64,000 bases of DNA. It comes from DASQPR01 sp963836785. Lineage in GTDB: Bacteria; Actinomycetota; Actinomycetes; Mycobacteriales; Micromonosporaceae. Under the pieces are notes generated by a model. It was not told the origin of the DNA, searched no databases, and worked only from the letters and a program-made list of their open reading frames with translations. This document shows positions 36,089 to 45,642 of this stretch, in pieces (the first letter of the stretch is position 1; each line of letters begins with the position of its first letter). Position numbers and translations under genes: made by a program. Location of the stretch: the NCBI GenBank assembly GCA_963836785.1, contig CAWIKW010000011.1, positions 1 to 64,000 on the forward strand. Reading direction: 5' to 3'.

Positions 36089-37263
36089 TGGCGACACCGC
36101 AACGTTCTCACGGGCCAACCGACCCACCGCTGCACCCCGAGGCGAACGACTCCCCGCTGCTCGCGGCGAAAGGCATCAACGTCGTCTACGAGCCGGCACG
36201 CGGCGTGCGCATCTGGTCGGTGCGCGACGTCAACGTGACACTGCGACCGGGCGAATTCGTCGGTCTGGTCGGCGAATCCGGGTGCGGAAAGTCGACGCTC
36301 GGCTTTGCACTCACCCGGATGCTTCGTCCACCCGCCCGCCTGCAGTCGGGCGAGATCTTCTTCGACGGCAAGGACATTTCGCTGCTCGACGGCGAAGACC
36401 TTCGTCGACAGCGACGCGGCGGATTCGCGCTCGTGCTGCAGAGCGGCATGAACGCGCTCAATCCGGTCCGGACCGTCGCCCACCATTTCGGCGACATTCT
36501 CAAGGCGCACAAGGTCGAGGGCGAACACTGGGGGCGCGCCGAGATCCGCCACCGCGGCGGCGAGTTGCTCGACAAGGTGCAACTGGACGCGTCGGTGCTC
36601 GACCGTTTTCCGCACGAGCTCTCCGGCGGCATGCGGCAACGAGTGTCGATCGCCCTCGCGTTGTCCCTCCAACCACGGATGATCATTTTCGACGAACCCA
36701 CGACCGCGCTGGACGTCATCGTGCAGAAGGCCGTCATGCAGACCATCAAGGATCTGCAGCGCGAAGACGGCTTCACCGCGATCCTGATCAGCCACGATCT
36801 CGGTGTTGTGCTCGAGGCGACCGACCGCGTGATGGTGATGTATGCCGGCGAGATCGTCGAGGATCAGCCGTCGCGCTCGCTGGCCGCCGGCGCTCACCAT
36901 CCGTACACCGAGGCGCTCCTGCGTTGTTATGCCGATCCGCGGGCCGAAGAGATCCACCTCGGTGGCATTCCCGGCACCCCGCCCGACCTCTCGCTGTCGC
37001 TCGCCGGCTGCCCGTTCACGCCGCGTTGCCCACTGGCGGAAGACATCTGCCGCGACGAGGACCCGCCACTCACGGTCCTGGGCAATGGCTTGGCCGCCTG
37101 CCACGTGCGGGCTCGCGAAGCCGGCACGCACGTCGGCGGTGGTGTCCCAGCAACGGTACGGCAACCGACGGCGCGGACATCGGCGGACGCTGAGGCAATC
37201 GGCCCGGCGGACGGCACTGCGGATAGCGCGACGGATGGCACGGAGGTGCCCGATGTCCACTGA
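36088..37263 (+). CDS. ABC transporter ATP-binding protein, DppD/OppD type
   Basis: About 391 residues. Walker A GESGCGKSTL, signature LSGGMRQRVSIALAL, Walker B MIIFDEPTTALD, and the switch His in ISHDLG are all intact. The OppD/F C-terminal Cys-rich motif CPFTPRCPLAEDIC is present. The last 50 residues are a low-complexity Ala/Thr/Asp tail. It overlaps the next ATPase gene by 11 bases. Confidence 0.93.
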   Translation: MATPQRSHGPTDPPLHPEANDSPLLAAKGINVVYEPARGVRIWSVRDVNVTLRPGEFVGLVGESGCGKSTLGFALTRMLRPPARLQSGEIFFDGKDISLLDGEDLRRQRRGGFALVLQSGMNALNPVRTVAHHFGDILKAHKVEGEHWGRAEIRHRGGELLDKVQLDASVLDRFPHELSGGMRQRVSIALALSLQPRMIIFDEPTTALDVIVQKAVMQTIKDLQREDGFTAILISHDLGVVLEATDRVMVMYAGEIVEDQPSRSLAAGAHHPYTEALLRCYADPRAEEIHLGGIPGTPPDLSLSLAGCPFTPRCPLAEDICRDEDPPLTVLGNGLAACHVRAREAGTHVGGGVPATVRQPTARTSADAEAIGPADGTADSATDGTEVPDVH

Positions 37264-38155
37264 CGCGACCGCACCGGCGTCGCCCACGCCAGCCCCACCG
37301 CCAACCCGCCACTCGAACGTGCCGGCGCTGACGATCGCGCACGCGACGAAGATCTACAAAGCGCGCGGTCAGGGACGTGGCGCAACGGTCACCGCGGTCG
37401 ACGACGTCTCGTTCGTAATCGAACCGGGTGCGGCCATCGGGCTCGTCGGCGCCAGCGGCAGCGGAAAGAGTACGTTGGCCAAACTCATCACCGGATCGGA
37501 GCGGCCGACGAGCGGGACGATCCGCTTCGGCGACATCGAGGTCAACACGCTGCGCTCCGGCGGCCTTCGCGACTATCACCGCCGCGTGCAGATGGTGTTC
37601 CAGGATCCGTACGGTGCGCTGAATCCGTTGCACACGGTGGAGTACACGGTGATGCGGCCGTGTCAGAACATCCTCGGCATGTCTGCGCGGGACGCGGTGC
37701 GACGAGTGCACGAGTTGTTGGAGATCGTCGGCCTGACGCCGGCGACGCAGTTCGCGACGAAGCTGCCGCACCAACTGTCCGGCGGTCAGCGCCAACGCGT
37801 CGTGATTGCGCGAGCACTGGCCTGCGATCCCGACGTCATCGTGGCCGATGAACCGGTGTCGATGCTTGACGTCTCGCTCCGCGCCGGCGTGCTGTCGCTG
37901 CTGCGGCGGCTGCGCGAAGAGCGCGGACTCAGCCTGCTCTACATCACGCACGACCTGTTGAGTGCACGTGTGGTGACGGATCACATTCTTGTCCTCAACC
38001 GCGGTCGGGTCGTCGAGCGCGGCGAGACGAAGTACGTCCTCCAACATCCCGAGGATGACTACACCAAGCGGCTGCTCGATGCCGTGGCGACTCCGTTCGT
38101 CGTGGAACCACCCGCCGGTTCGGTGGGTGCATCGGCAGTTACGACCGTGGCCTGA
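37253..38155 (+). CDS. ABC transporter ATP-binding protein, DppF/OppF type
   Basis: About 300 residues. Walker A GASGSGKSTLA, the Q-loop VFQDPYGALNPLHTV, signature LSGGQRQRVVIARAL, Walker B VIVADEPVSMLD and the switch His ITHDLL are complete. A Pro-rich N-terminus precedes the domain. It completes the five-component importer. Confidence 0.93.
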   Translation: MSTDATAPASPTPAPPPTRHSNVPALTIAHATKIYKARGQGRGATVTAVDDVSFVIEPGAAIGLVGASGSGKSTLAKLITGSERPTSGTIRFGDIEVNTLRSGGLRDYHRRVQMVFQDPYGALNPLHTVEYTVMRPCQNILGMSARDAVRRVHELLEIVGLTPATQFATKLPHQLSGGQRQRVVIARALACDPDVIVADEPVSMLDVSLRAGVLSLLRRLREERGLSLLYITHDLLSARVVTDHILVLNRGRVVERGETKYVLQHPEDDYTKRLLDAVATPFVVEPPAGSVGASAVTTVA

Positions 38156-38274
38156 GGGCCGCGTTTTCGAGCGGTGTCAACCGACGCCGCTGCCGTCGCG
38201 GGGGTTCCGGTCGCATCATCGCGGCCGGAAAGAAGCTTCGTCGTCAGCGAAGACACGAAGGAGGGTTTGTGAAG

Positions 38275-39943
38275 ATGACAAGAAGACAGTCGACGACCGC
38301 ACGCAGGGTGTGCGCGATCGCCGGCGCACTCGTGCTGGTGGTGTTCGGGGCGACCCAGCCCGCCACGGCCGACACCGGCTCGAACAACGCGACATCCGGT
38401 AGTTCCGTGAAGAACTACGCCGGGTTGACCCCTGCGCAGCAGGCGAACCTGATGGGCATCGCGCGGGACACCTGGAAGTTCTTCGCCGACGATGTCGACC
38501 CGACGACACACCTACCGATGGACAACGTCACCTACGCCGGCGGCTCGGCGACGCCCACGGCGACCGGTCAATACACCGGTGCCTCCAACATCGGCGTCTA
38601 CCTATGGTCGGTCGTCTCGGCCGAAGACCTCGGCCTCGTGTCGCGGTCGGAGGCACAGTCGCGGATCTCGGCGACGCTCACCGAAATCGGCCACCTCGAC
38701 CGGTCGAACGGTTTCCTCTACCAGTGGTACGACACAGACGAACGGCAAGGTGCTGCTGAATCCCGGGCAGGGCGACTGCCCGAGCGTCGGCAACACGTTC
38801 GACAACTGCTCGTTCCTGTCCAATGTCGACAATGGTTGGTACGCATCGGGTCTGATCGTCGTACGGCAGGCGATGCCGGAGTTGGCACCGCAAGCCGACG
38901 CGTTGCTGAACGAGATGAACTTCGGCATCTTCTACGACGATCGGGCGGAGACGCACTGCAACGTCAACCCCGCGATCCCGGGCAACCAACCGACCGGCCA
39001 GATGTACGGCGGCTACTACGTCGGGTCTCCCCCGGATGTCGGCGACAACTGGACGCACTACTACCACAACGGCGCGATCTACAGCGATCCGCGGATCTCG
39101 GCCTACATCGGCATGGGCCTGCATCAAATGCCCGGCAACGTGTGGTGGCGGAGCTGGCGTGAGTTGCCGCCGCCGGCACCGTTCGCGGACTGTGCCACGA
39201 CGGACCCGGACTTCTCGTGGCAGGGCCAATGGCCGATGGGCGGGCAGTGGAAGACCATCACCGACCCGGTATCACACCAGAAGTTCCCGGTCTGGGAGGG
39301 GCACTACACGTACCCGAACTCGGACCTGACGTACATGCCGACATGGGCCGGCGGGATGTTCGAGGGCCTGATGGCGAACGAGGTCGTACCGGAGACGAGC
39401 TGGGGTCCGTCCAGTTTCGGTCTGGCCGATGCGCGGACCGCTCAAGTCCAGATCAAGTACGCCACGCAGGAACTCGGCTACTCGGTCTGGGGGATGTCGC
39501 CGTCGTCGACCGCCGATGACACCGGCAACTACGGCGGCTTCGGCGTCGAGGGGTTGAAGTTCCCGTACCACGGTGGCGGAGCGACCGCGGACGACCCGAA
39601 CCTCGCGCTGTCGCAGTGCTACGCGTGCGCGTCCGAGGACACCGTGACGCCACATGCGTCATTCCTCGCGCTCGACGTCGCACCACAGCAGGCGTACGCG
39701 AACATCCAGAAACTGCGTACGCAGTTCCCCGGTGTGTACGGCGCCAATGGGTTCTTCGACGCGGTGAACCCGACGACCGGATCGGTCGGCCACCGGATCC
39801 TGGTGCTCGACCAGTCCATGATCATGGCGTCGCTGGACAATGCGCTGCACAACCGTGCGGTGCAACGTGATTTCGCGAGCGACCCGGTGTCGTGGGCCGC
39901 TCAGACGTACCTCGGCGCCGAGCACATGACGCTCGGCGAGTAA
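38275..39943 (+). pseudogene. Secreted glycoamylase-like/DUF3131 protein, single frameshift
   Basis: A signal peptide (ARRVCAIAGALVLVVFGATQPATA) precedes a helical barrel domain: ARDTWKFFADDVDPTTHLPMDN and YTGASNIGVYLWSVVSAEDLGL, then GFGVEGLKFPYHGGG, VTPHASFLALDVAP, GFFDAVNP and VLDQSMIMASLDNAL, the pattern of the PF10091 glycoamylase-like fold that includes beta-1,2-glucanases. One extra base near 38737 breaks it; without it QWYDTTNGKVLLNPGQGDC is continuous. ATG 38275 has AAGGAGGG ten bases upstream. It lies 119 bases after the ABC genes and probably cuts polymer outside the cell for the importer. Confidence 0.82.
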
Positions 39944-39958
39944 CACCGTTCGGCCCGG

Positions 39959-39991
39959 CGGGCCTGTGGCGCGATACGCGCCGCAGGCCCG
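39959..39991. terminator. Bidirectional terminator between convergent genes
   Basis: Arms CGGGCCTG-GGCGC (39959-39972) and GCGCC-CAGGCCCG (39978-39991) pair with one bulged position around GATAC. It separates the glycoamylase-like gene (+) from the HAF-repeat gene (-). Confidence 0.8.
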
Positions 39992-40000
39992 CTGCGTTCG

Positions 40001-41260
40001 TCAGTGGCAGCGCCACTCAACGGCCCGGATCACACCGTTCTTGTCGATGTTCTGGCCGGCGATGGCCTTACCGTCATCGCTGATGTAGGCCGCCTCGTCT
40101 CCCATACCGGTCTTTGTGGCCAGCGTCGGCAACTTGACTATCCCAGTACTCGGCGTCCACACGGCCGGGGTCGGCGAGGTGAGATGGCCGGTCCAGCCGA
40201 CGAGCCAATGGTTGGCGTTGCCGGCGGCCAACGCGAACTGCAGGTTGCCGAGCGCCGTGGCGACGCCGGTGTCGAGGTTGTAGGCGACCGAATAGAACGC
40301 CGTTTGCTCTTTGGTGGCAACCACGGCCCGGCCGGTCGCGACGTTGCCGCGCACGTCGTCGATCCAGAATCCATTGATGCCGGTGACGCCGGGGACCGTC
40401 GGCTGAGGCAAGAACTCGAACGTCCCGTCGGTGTGCCAGATAATGGTTCGCGACGTCATGGAGTCGAACGTCGGCATCACTGTGCCGATGATCGTGCCGT
40501 CGTCCAGAACGGCGTCCGGGCTGCCGCGCCAATTGGGACCGGGCAGCGGAAGATAGGTTGCCGAGGACGTCGGCGTACGCCAGACGATGGGCCGATTGGT
40601 GTTGTCGTCGTTTTTCGTCCCGGCTACCACTCCGGCATTGTTGACCGCCGACGGGCCAACGTTCGCGAGGCCGCCGAGCTTAGAGACCCGACCGTCGCGA
40701 TAAATGAACGCCGATTGGGTCTGGCCGGAGAACGACTCGCCAACCGCCGTGCCGTTCGACGAGATCGCGGTGAGGTTCGCGTCGTCGCCTTTGATCGGCA
40801 CCTTGTGCGGCACCCCGTTGTCCCAGATCAGTGTTTGTTCATGGTTGCCGCCGCCCGGATACGACCGGCCGATCAGAAAGCGGCCGGTCGGATCGCCACC
40901 GTTCGCGCCGATCAGTGCCATCCGCACCCCGTCGGGCACCGGTAGCAGATGCTCGACGCAGCTGAGCGATGTCGGCTCGGCGTTTGTGACGGCCGGATGG
41001 GGAGTCGTCGTGGCCGATGCGCTAGTCGCGGGGGCCACGACCGGCGGCGCGTCGCTGCGCATGGCGTTGATGCCGAGCGGCACGGCGACGGCGACGACGG
41101 CCACAGTTGCGATCACGCCGGCTGCTCCGGCCCCACGGTGCACTCGGCGCCGTCGACGGGCTGCCCCGATCGCGTCGTTAAGGTCGATGCGTGGCGGTGC
41201 CGGTATTGCGTCGAGAAGCGGCGCCAATATGTCGGCGGCGTTTCGTTCGTTGATATCCAT
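40001..41260 (-). CDS. Membrane-tethered HAF-repeat beta-propeller, partner of SigE-type factor
   Basis: About 419 residues. A short cytosolic Arg-rich N-terminus precedes one membrane helix (GAGAAGVIATVAVVAVAVPLG), a Thr/Pro/Ala linker and an extracellular domain of HAF-like repeats (ISSNGTAVGESFSG.., VNNAGVVAGTKNDD.., LDDGTIIGTV, ISDDGKAIAGQN). Its ATG lies three bases after the SigE stop, so it is co-translated with it. Single-helix proteins in this position often act as anti-sigma or sensor subunits; there is no recognisable zinc finger, so that role is inferred. Confidence 0.82.
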   Translation of the reverse strand: MDINERNAADILAPLLDAIPAPPRIDLNDAIGAARRRRRVHRGAGAAGVIATVAVVAVAVPLGINAMRSDAPPVVAPATSASATTTPHPAVTNAEPTSLSCVEHLLPVPDGVRMALIGANGGDPTGRFLIGRSYPGGGNHEQTLIWDNGVPHKVPIKGDDANLTAISSNGTAVGESFSGQTQSAFIYRDGRVSKLGGLANVGPSAVNNAGVVAGTKNDDNTNRPIVWRTPTSSATYLPLPGPNWRGSPDAVLDDGTIIGTVMPTFDSMTSRTIIWHTDGTFEFLPQPTVPGVTGINGFWIDDVRGNVATGRAVVATKEQTAFYSVAYNLDTGVATALGNLQFALAAGNANHWLVGWTGHLTSPTPAVWTPSTGIVKLPTLATKTGMGDEAAYISDDGKAIAGQNIDKNGVIRAVEWRCH

Positions 41261-41263
41261 TCC

Positions 41264-41779
41264 TCAGAACCCCTTCGCGATCGATGCGAAGTCGCGGGTC
41301 TCCAGGAGCTGCCGCAACTTCGCGAGGCCGTGCGAGGTCTGGCTCTTTACGGTGCCCGGCGAGCAGCCGAGCAGCTCGCCTACCTCGTTCACGGGTACGT
41401 CGCACAGGAAGCGCAGCACGAGCACCGCGCGCTGGCCGGCCGGCAGCCGGGACAACGCACCGCGCAGCGCGGCGGCCGATTCGGTGTCGGGCGCCTCGCC
41501 GGCACGCTGGTCCGGAATCGTGCCGAACAAGCGGACTCGAAACCACGGCCGTCGTGTCTCGTCGATGTGCGTGCGCACCACGATCGCCCGTACGTAGCGA
41601 TCCAGGTTGTCCGCATCGCGCGCGTTCCGCCACCGCAGGTAGAGCTTCGTTACCGACTCCTGAACCAGGTCGTCGGCGCGGTGCTCGTCGCCGCAGAGCA
41701 GATAGGCCAGGCGCTTGAGCGCCGGCAACCGTGCGCTGACGTATGCGACGTAATCGTCGTCTGTCCCGCGATCCGCCAT
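41264..41779 (-). CDS. SigE-family ECF RNA polymerase sigma factor (TIGR02983 type)
   Basis: About 171 residues. Region 2 (LKRLAYLLCGDEHRADDLVQESVTKLYLRW) and region 4 (LPAGQRAVLVLRFLCDVPVNEVGELLGCSPGTVKSQTSHGLAKLR) match the actinobacterial SigE-family group, which usually pairs with a membrane protein encoded next door, as here. ATG 41779 with GGGGAGG is preferred over the GTG at 41785. Confidence 0.92.
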   Translation of the reverse strand: MADRGTDDDYVAYVSARLPALKRLAYLLCGDEHRADDLVQESVTKLYLRWRNARDADNLDRYVRAIVVRTHIDETRRPWFRVRLFGTIPDQRAGEAPDTESAAALRGALSRLPAGQRAVLVLRFLCDVPVNEVGELLGCSPGTVKSQTSHGLAKLRQLLETRDFASIAKGF

Positions 41780-42134
41780 GTCCACCTCCCCGTTGCCTCC
41801 CTAAGACGAATGAGAGCGGGTGTCCGGTTGTACGGCTCGGCCCTCGATCATTGAGGAGCGGCGTAGTTAGCGCGATCGCCGATCCACGTGATGGACGAGT
41901 GATGCCGGGAACACCCGCGTGAGCCGCGACGGCGGCCGTACGGTGGATCGAGCGGGAAGTGCCCTGACCTGCGTTGACGCCGTCGGTCGACGGCTGATCG
42001 CGTCGCCCGGGCGCGTGGTTATCGCGACACCATGTCGCGCTTCGCCGGCTTTGTCGTGCAGTGCTCGAAGGCATTGGCGCCTTGAACCGATGACCAGATT
42101 CCGGCGGGAATCCAGGACGTGAAGGCGGATATCC
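41780..42134. other. 355-bp divergent intergenic region
   Basis: Lies between the starts of the SigE operon (-) and the DUF998 gene (+). It must hold both promoters; I see no clear operator, RNA or small gene. Confidence 0.45.
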
Positions 42135-42806
42135 ATGCAGGTGACCGACACCCGACGACCGGTGCCGATCCTCCGCACGACCGACCTACGCGCGCCGTGG
42201 TGGGTCGTATGCGCCGCGGTGCTCGCGCCCGTGCTCCTGATCGGCGGTTGGAGCATAGCCACCACGTTCCAGCCGCCGACCTACCTCTGGACACGGGACA
42301 CCATCAGCGCGTTAGCGAGAATAGGCGCACCGGAGCGGTGGTTCATGACCACGGCATTCGCCGGGCTCGGGGTGTGCTATCTCCTGATCGCGTTCGGATT
42401 GCGTGCGGCGGCACCGCTGGGCCGGGTGGTCCTCTTCATCGGCGGCGGTACAACCATCCTGGTGAGCGCGCTGCCCCTGCCGCCGAGTGGCACGTCGCAG
42501 GCCCACGGGTTGGTGGCTCTCGTCGGCTTTCTGGCCATGGCGCTGTGGCCGCTGGCCGCGGCCCGCTGGAGCGGGGCCACCGAGACCACGCCGTGGGCGT
42601 TTCGCGTACCCGTTGCCATCGCGGCCACCGTGACGCTCCTGCTGATCAACGGCTGGTTCGGGTTGAGCTTGCTGCCGCATGAGATGGTGGGCGTCTCGGA
42701 ACGCGTCAGCGCCGCCGCGGAGGCGTTGTGGCCGCTCGTAGTGGTGCTGAGCACGCGGGTCGGCACGTTGAGCGTGACGGCAGCCGAGCGCGCGCCTACG
42801 GGTTGA
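42135..42806 (+). CDS. DUF998 family membrane protein
   Basis: About 223 residues with six hydrophobic helices and the DUF998 features TTFQPPTYLWTRDTISALA in the first loop and APERWFMTTAFAGLGVCYLL. Function unknown. ATG 42135. Confidence 0.85.
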   Translation: MQVTDTRRPVPILRTTDLRAPWWVVCAAVLAPVLLIGGWSIATTFQPPTYLWTRDTISALARIGAPERWFMTTAFAGLGVCYLLIAFGLRAAAPLGRVVLFIGGGTTILVSALPLPPSGTSQAHGLVALVGFLAMALWPLAAARWSGATETTPWAFRVPVAIAATVTLLLINGWFGLSLLPHEMVGVSERVSAAAEALWPLVVVLSTRVGTLSVTAAERAPTG

Positions 42807-42894
42807 GCGGCGCGAAGCCGCCCGATTGAGCGTGGCGGCGCGAAGCCGCCCGATTGAGCGTGGCGGCGCGACGCCTACCGATTGAGCGCGGCGC
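42801..42894. repeat. 28-bp tandem repeats with hairpins between convergent genes
   Basis: Units starting CGATTGAGCGTGGCGGCGCG begin at 42823 and 42851, with a shorter copy at 42801 and a partial one at 42879. Two copies contain GGCGGC-GCGAA-GCCGCC (best at 42834-42850), a stable hairpin. The array runs into the last codons of the response-regulator gene. It probably serves as a double terminator. Confidence 0.75.
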
Positions 42895-43285
42895 GGACCG
42901 CCGCGTCGAGAGCGGCGGCACTGAACGGCTTCGCGACGAACATGTCGCCCGCGCTGATGAGACCGCGGTTTTCGGCCACCGGACGACTGATCCCGCTGAC
43001 GTACACGACGGTGAGGCCGGGCCGGGCCGATGCAACCCGCGTGCCGAACTCGGCCCCGGCAGCGCCGACATCCGCGATCACGAGGGAAATCCAGCCGTCC
43101 ACGCCGGCCGCGTTGCTCGCTTCGCAGAACTCGATGGCATCGGCGGCCGTCTGAGTCGTCGCGACGGTGTGGCCGCGCGCCTCGAGGATCCGACGCATCG
43201 CCTCACGCATCAAATCGTCATCGTCGAGCACGAGGACCATCCCGGGAGGCTCAGGTCGACCGACAGCCTGTTCTTCGACGGACAT
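42875..43285 (-). CDS. Single-domain response regulator (receiver only)
   Basis: About 136 residues, a receiver domain with no output. Acidic pair in MVLVLDDDDLMREAM, phosphoacceptor Asp in LVIADVGAAG, Ser in VYVSGIS and the conserved Lys in VAKPFS. ATG 43285 with GGGAGG. The last codons overlap a repeat array. It is divergent from a histidine-kinase-like gene and would receive phosphate from some kinase, though that neighbour looks inactive. Confidence 0.88.
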   Translation of the reverse strand: MSVEEQAVGRPEPPGMVLVLDDDDLMREAMRRILEARGHTVATTQTAADAIEFCEASNAAGVDGWISLVIADVGAAGAEFGTRVASARPGLTVVYVSGISRPVAENRGLISAGDMFVAKPFSAAALDAAVRAALNR

Positions 43286-43350
43286 GCGCGTGACCTCCCA
43301 ATCGTGCGTACGCTCAGTTAATAGTGCCATTTTGCCGTGTACGCACCGTT

Positions 43351-44133
43351 ATGGGGCTACCGATGAGGCCGAGCCGGCGGTTCCTGCCGCGACGCACCCG
43401 CGCCGCCGGCCGCGTGCGCTACTCGCCCCGCCGGGTTCGGCTTCGGACCGGTCGTGCCGCCGCCGAACTCGCGTCAGCGGTCGGACGCGACGTCTCTCTG
43501 CCGCTCTCGACCGTCACTAGTCTGGCCGATCTGCTCGCACAGGATTGGACGGCTCTGCCCGACGACATACGGCGAGACTTGGCCAGGCACATCGACGATG
43601 GTGCCCGTCGTCTGGCGACCCGCGTCGGTCACGTCATCGTCGTGATGGACGTGCTGGCTGGCCAGGTGCGTGCGGGCAACGCCGTGCCGGTGCGCGGCTC
43701 CGTGGACGCGGTCGTGGCGACCTTGCCGGTTACGGCCGGCGTCGGTGTCTCCGGGCCGCCCGCACCCGCTCTGATCAACGGTCGACATCTGGAGCACGTA
43801 CTCGCGACGGTGATCGGCGACGCACTGACGTACGGCGCTCCGCCGGTTCGCGTACGGATCGTGCCCGAGCCCGGCAGTGTACGGATCGAGGTCGTCGACC
43901 ACGGCCGGCTGGCCGCCCGGCGGATGCGCGCCCGCGTGCTGCAGCCCTCGACCGGGCGCTGGACGCTTGTCGGGCGGGAATCCGTGGACTCGCGAGCGCT
44001 CGGACTCGCCGTCGCGGCCCGGCTGGTGGCGACCGACGGTGGCACGGTCTGGCAACGGCCGATGCGCCGGCATCGGGGCGCGCGTGTGCTCATTCGGTTG
44101 GCCGCACCCGTCTCCGGCCCGCCGGCGCGGTGA
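43351..44133 (+). CDS. Degenerate histidine-kinase-like protein
   Basis: About 260 residues. A helical pair resembles the DHp domain (GRDVSLPLSTVTSLADLLAQD...DLARHIDDGARRL), but the phosphoacceptor His is absent where HELR.PL is expected. The ATPase-like domain keeps VIGDALTYGAPP and VRIEVVDHGRL, yet the N-box Asn and the DxGxG G1 box are lost. It is likely a pseudokinase that binds rather than phosphorylates the divergent receiver protein. The start is uncertain: GTG 43324, ATG 43351 and ATG 43363 are in frame and none has a strong Shine-Dalgarno. Confidence 0.7.
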   Translation: MGLPMRPSRRFLPRRTRAAGRVRYSPRRVRLRTGRAAAELASAVGRDVSLPLSTVTSLADLLAQDWTALPDDIRRDLARHIDDGARRLATRVGHVIVVMDVLAGQVRAGNAVPVRGSVDAVVATLPVTAGVGVSGPPAPALINGRHLEHVLATVIGDALTYGAPPVRVRIVPEPGSVRIEVVDHGRLAARRMRARVLQPSTGRWTLVGRESVDSRALGLAVAARLVATDGGTVWQRPMRRHRGARVLIRLAAPVSGPPAR

Positions 44134-44138
44134 CGCCG

Positions 44139-45642
44139 TCAGCCGGTCAGGTCGCGTACGGCGGCGTAGCGTAGTCGGATGTCCGGCCGCGGATCGGAGT
44201 CGTAGGTCACCAGGCCGGCCGAAGTCCACGGGGGCGGCTCGGCGGCAGCCGAGAGCATCCAGGCCGCCTGTCGGGCGGCGCCGTCGGCGACGTACTCGCC
44301 CGGTTCCGGCACCGCCACCGGCGCGCCGAAGATGGCCGGAGCGATCGCCCGTACCGCTTCGGATCGCGCGCCGCCGCCGATCAGCAGCACGCGTCGTACG
44401 GCGATCCCGGTGTCCCGCAAGGCATCCAAGCCGTCCGCGAGCCCACACAGCATGCCCTCGACGGCGGCCCGGGCCAGATTGCCCGGCGTTGCATTCGCGA
44501 CCGTGAGGCCATGCAGCGAACCGGTTGCCTCGGGCCGATTCGGTGTGCGCTCCCCGTCGAGGTACGGCACCATTGTCACGCCACCGGCGCCTGGTTCGGC
44601 CGACAGCGCGAGCGTGTTCAACGCATCGACCGACACCCCCAGCATCGCCGCCGCCGCCGACAGCACCCGCGCCGCGTTCAGCGTGCAGACCAGCGGCAGG
44701 AACAGTCCACTGGCATCGGCGAACCCGGCGATGATGCCGGTCGGGTCGGCGGTTGGATTCCGGGCAACGCCGAACACCGTGCCCGACGTGCCGATCGAGA
44801 CCACGACATCGCCGGGGCCGGCCCCTACGCCGAGGGCCGCCGCGGCGTTATCCCCAGTGCCCGCACCGAGCACGATCCCGGGCGGGATGGCCGCCGATGG
44901 GAAGGCCTCGGTGCCGTTGGCCGATTGGTGGTTGCGACACGGTGCGCGCCGGCGACGTGCCCGACGATCCGGCCGAGTCGGCCGGACCGAGCACGGCCGG
45001 CACCGCAAAGTCCTTGCCGCCCGCGCGATTCAGCAGATCGAGCCGGTACGCGCCGGTCGCCGGCGACCAGTAGCCGGTGCCGCTGGCATCGCCCCGATCG
45101 GTGCGCAACGCGGTGATGTCTCTGGTCCCCCCGATCTGCCAGGTCAACCAGTCATGCGGCAGGCAGACCGCGACCGCCCGCTCGATGGACGCGGGCTCGT
45201 GCTTGGCGAGCCACCGTATCTTCGCGACGGTGAACGAAGCCACCGGCACGCTGCCGACCGCGTCCGCCCAGGCCCGTGCGCCGCGATCGGATCGGCCGTA
45301 CCCGAGTTCGTTGACCAGTTCCGCGGCATCCGGGGCCGAACGCGTGTCGTTCCACAACAGCGCCGGTCGGACCACGGCACCGTCGTCGTCCAGGCACACC
45401 ATCCCATGCTGTTGCGCGGCAACGGATAGAGCGGCGACGTCGGCCAACCCGCCGGCACTCGCGACGGCCGCGTCGAGCGCCCGGGACCACGCGGTCGGAT
45501 CGACCTCGGTCCCGTCGGGATGCGGCGCTCGACCCGCGCGGACCAGCTCACCGGTCTCGGCGTCCCGGATCACCACCTTGCACGCCTGCGTCGATGAATC
45601 CACGCCGGCGACCAGCGTCCGCCGCTCGGCTGGCTGACTCAT
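44139..45642 (-). pseudogene. xylB: Xylulokinase, single frameshift
   Basis: FGGY carbohydrate kinase. The N-terminal half (LVAGVDSSTQACKVVIRDAETGE, QQHGMVCLDDDG, LLWNDTRS) and the C-terminal half (LGAGTGDNAAAALGVG, SIGTSGTV, LIGGGARSEAVRAIAPAIFGAPV) are in different frames; a one-base insertion within about 44925-44945 joins them. The enzyme phosphorylates D-xylulose with ATP. Its ATG (45642) overlaps the xylA stop by four bases (ATGA). If the frameshift is real, xylose use would be blocked at this step unless another xylB exists. Confidence 0.9.
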
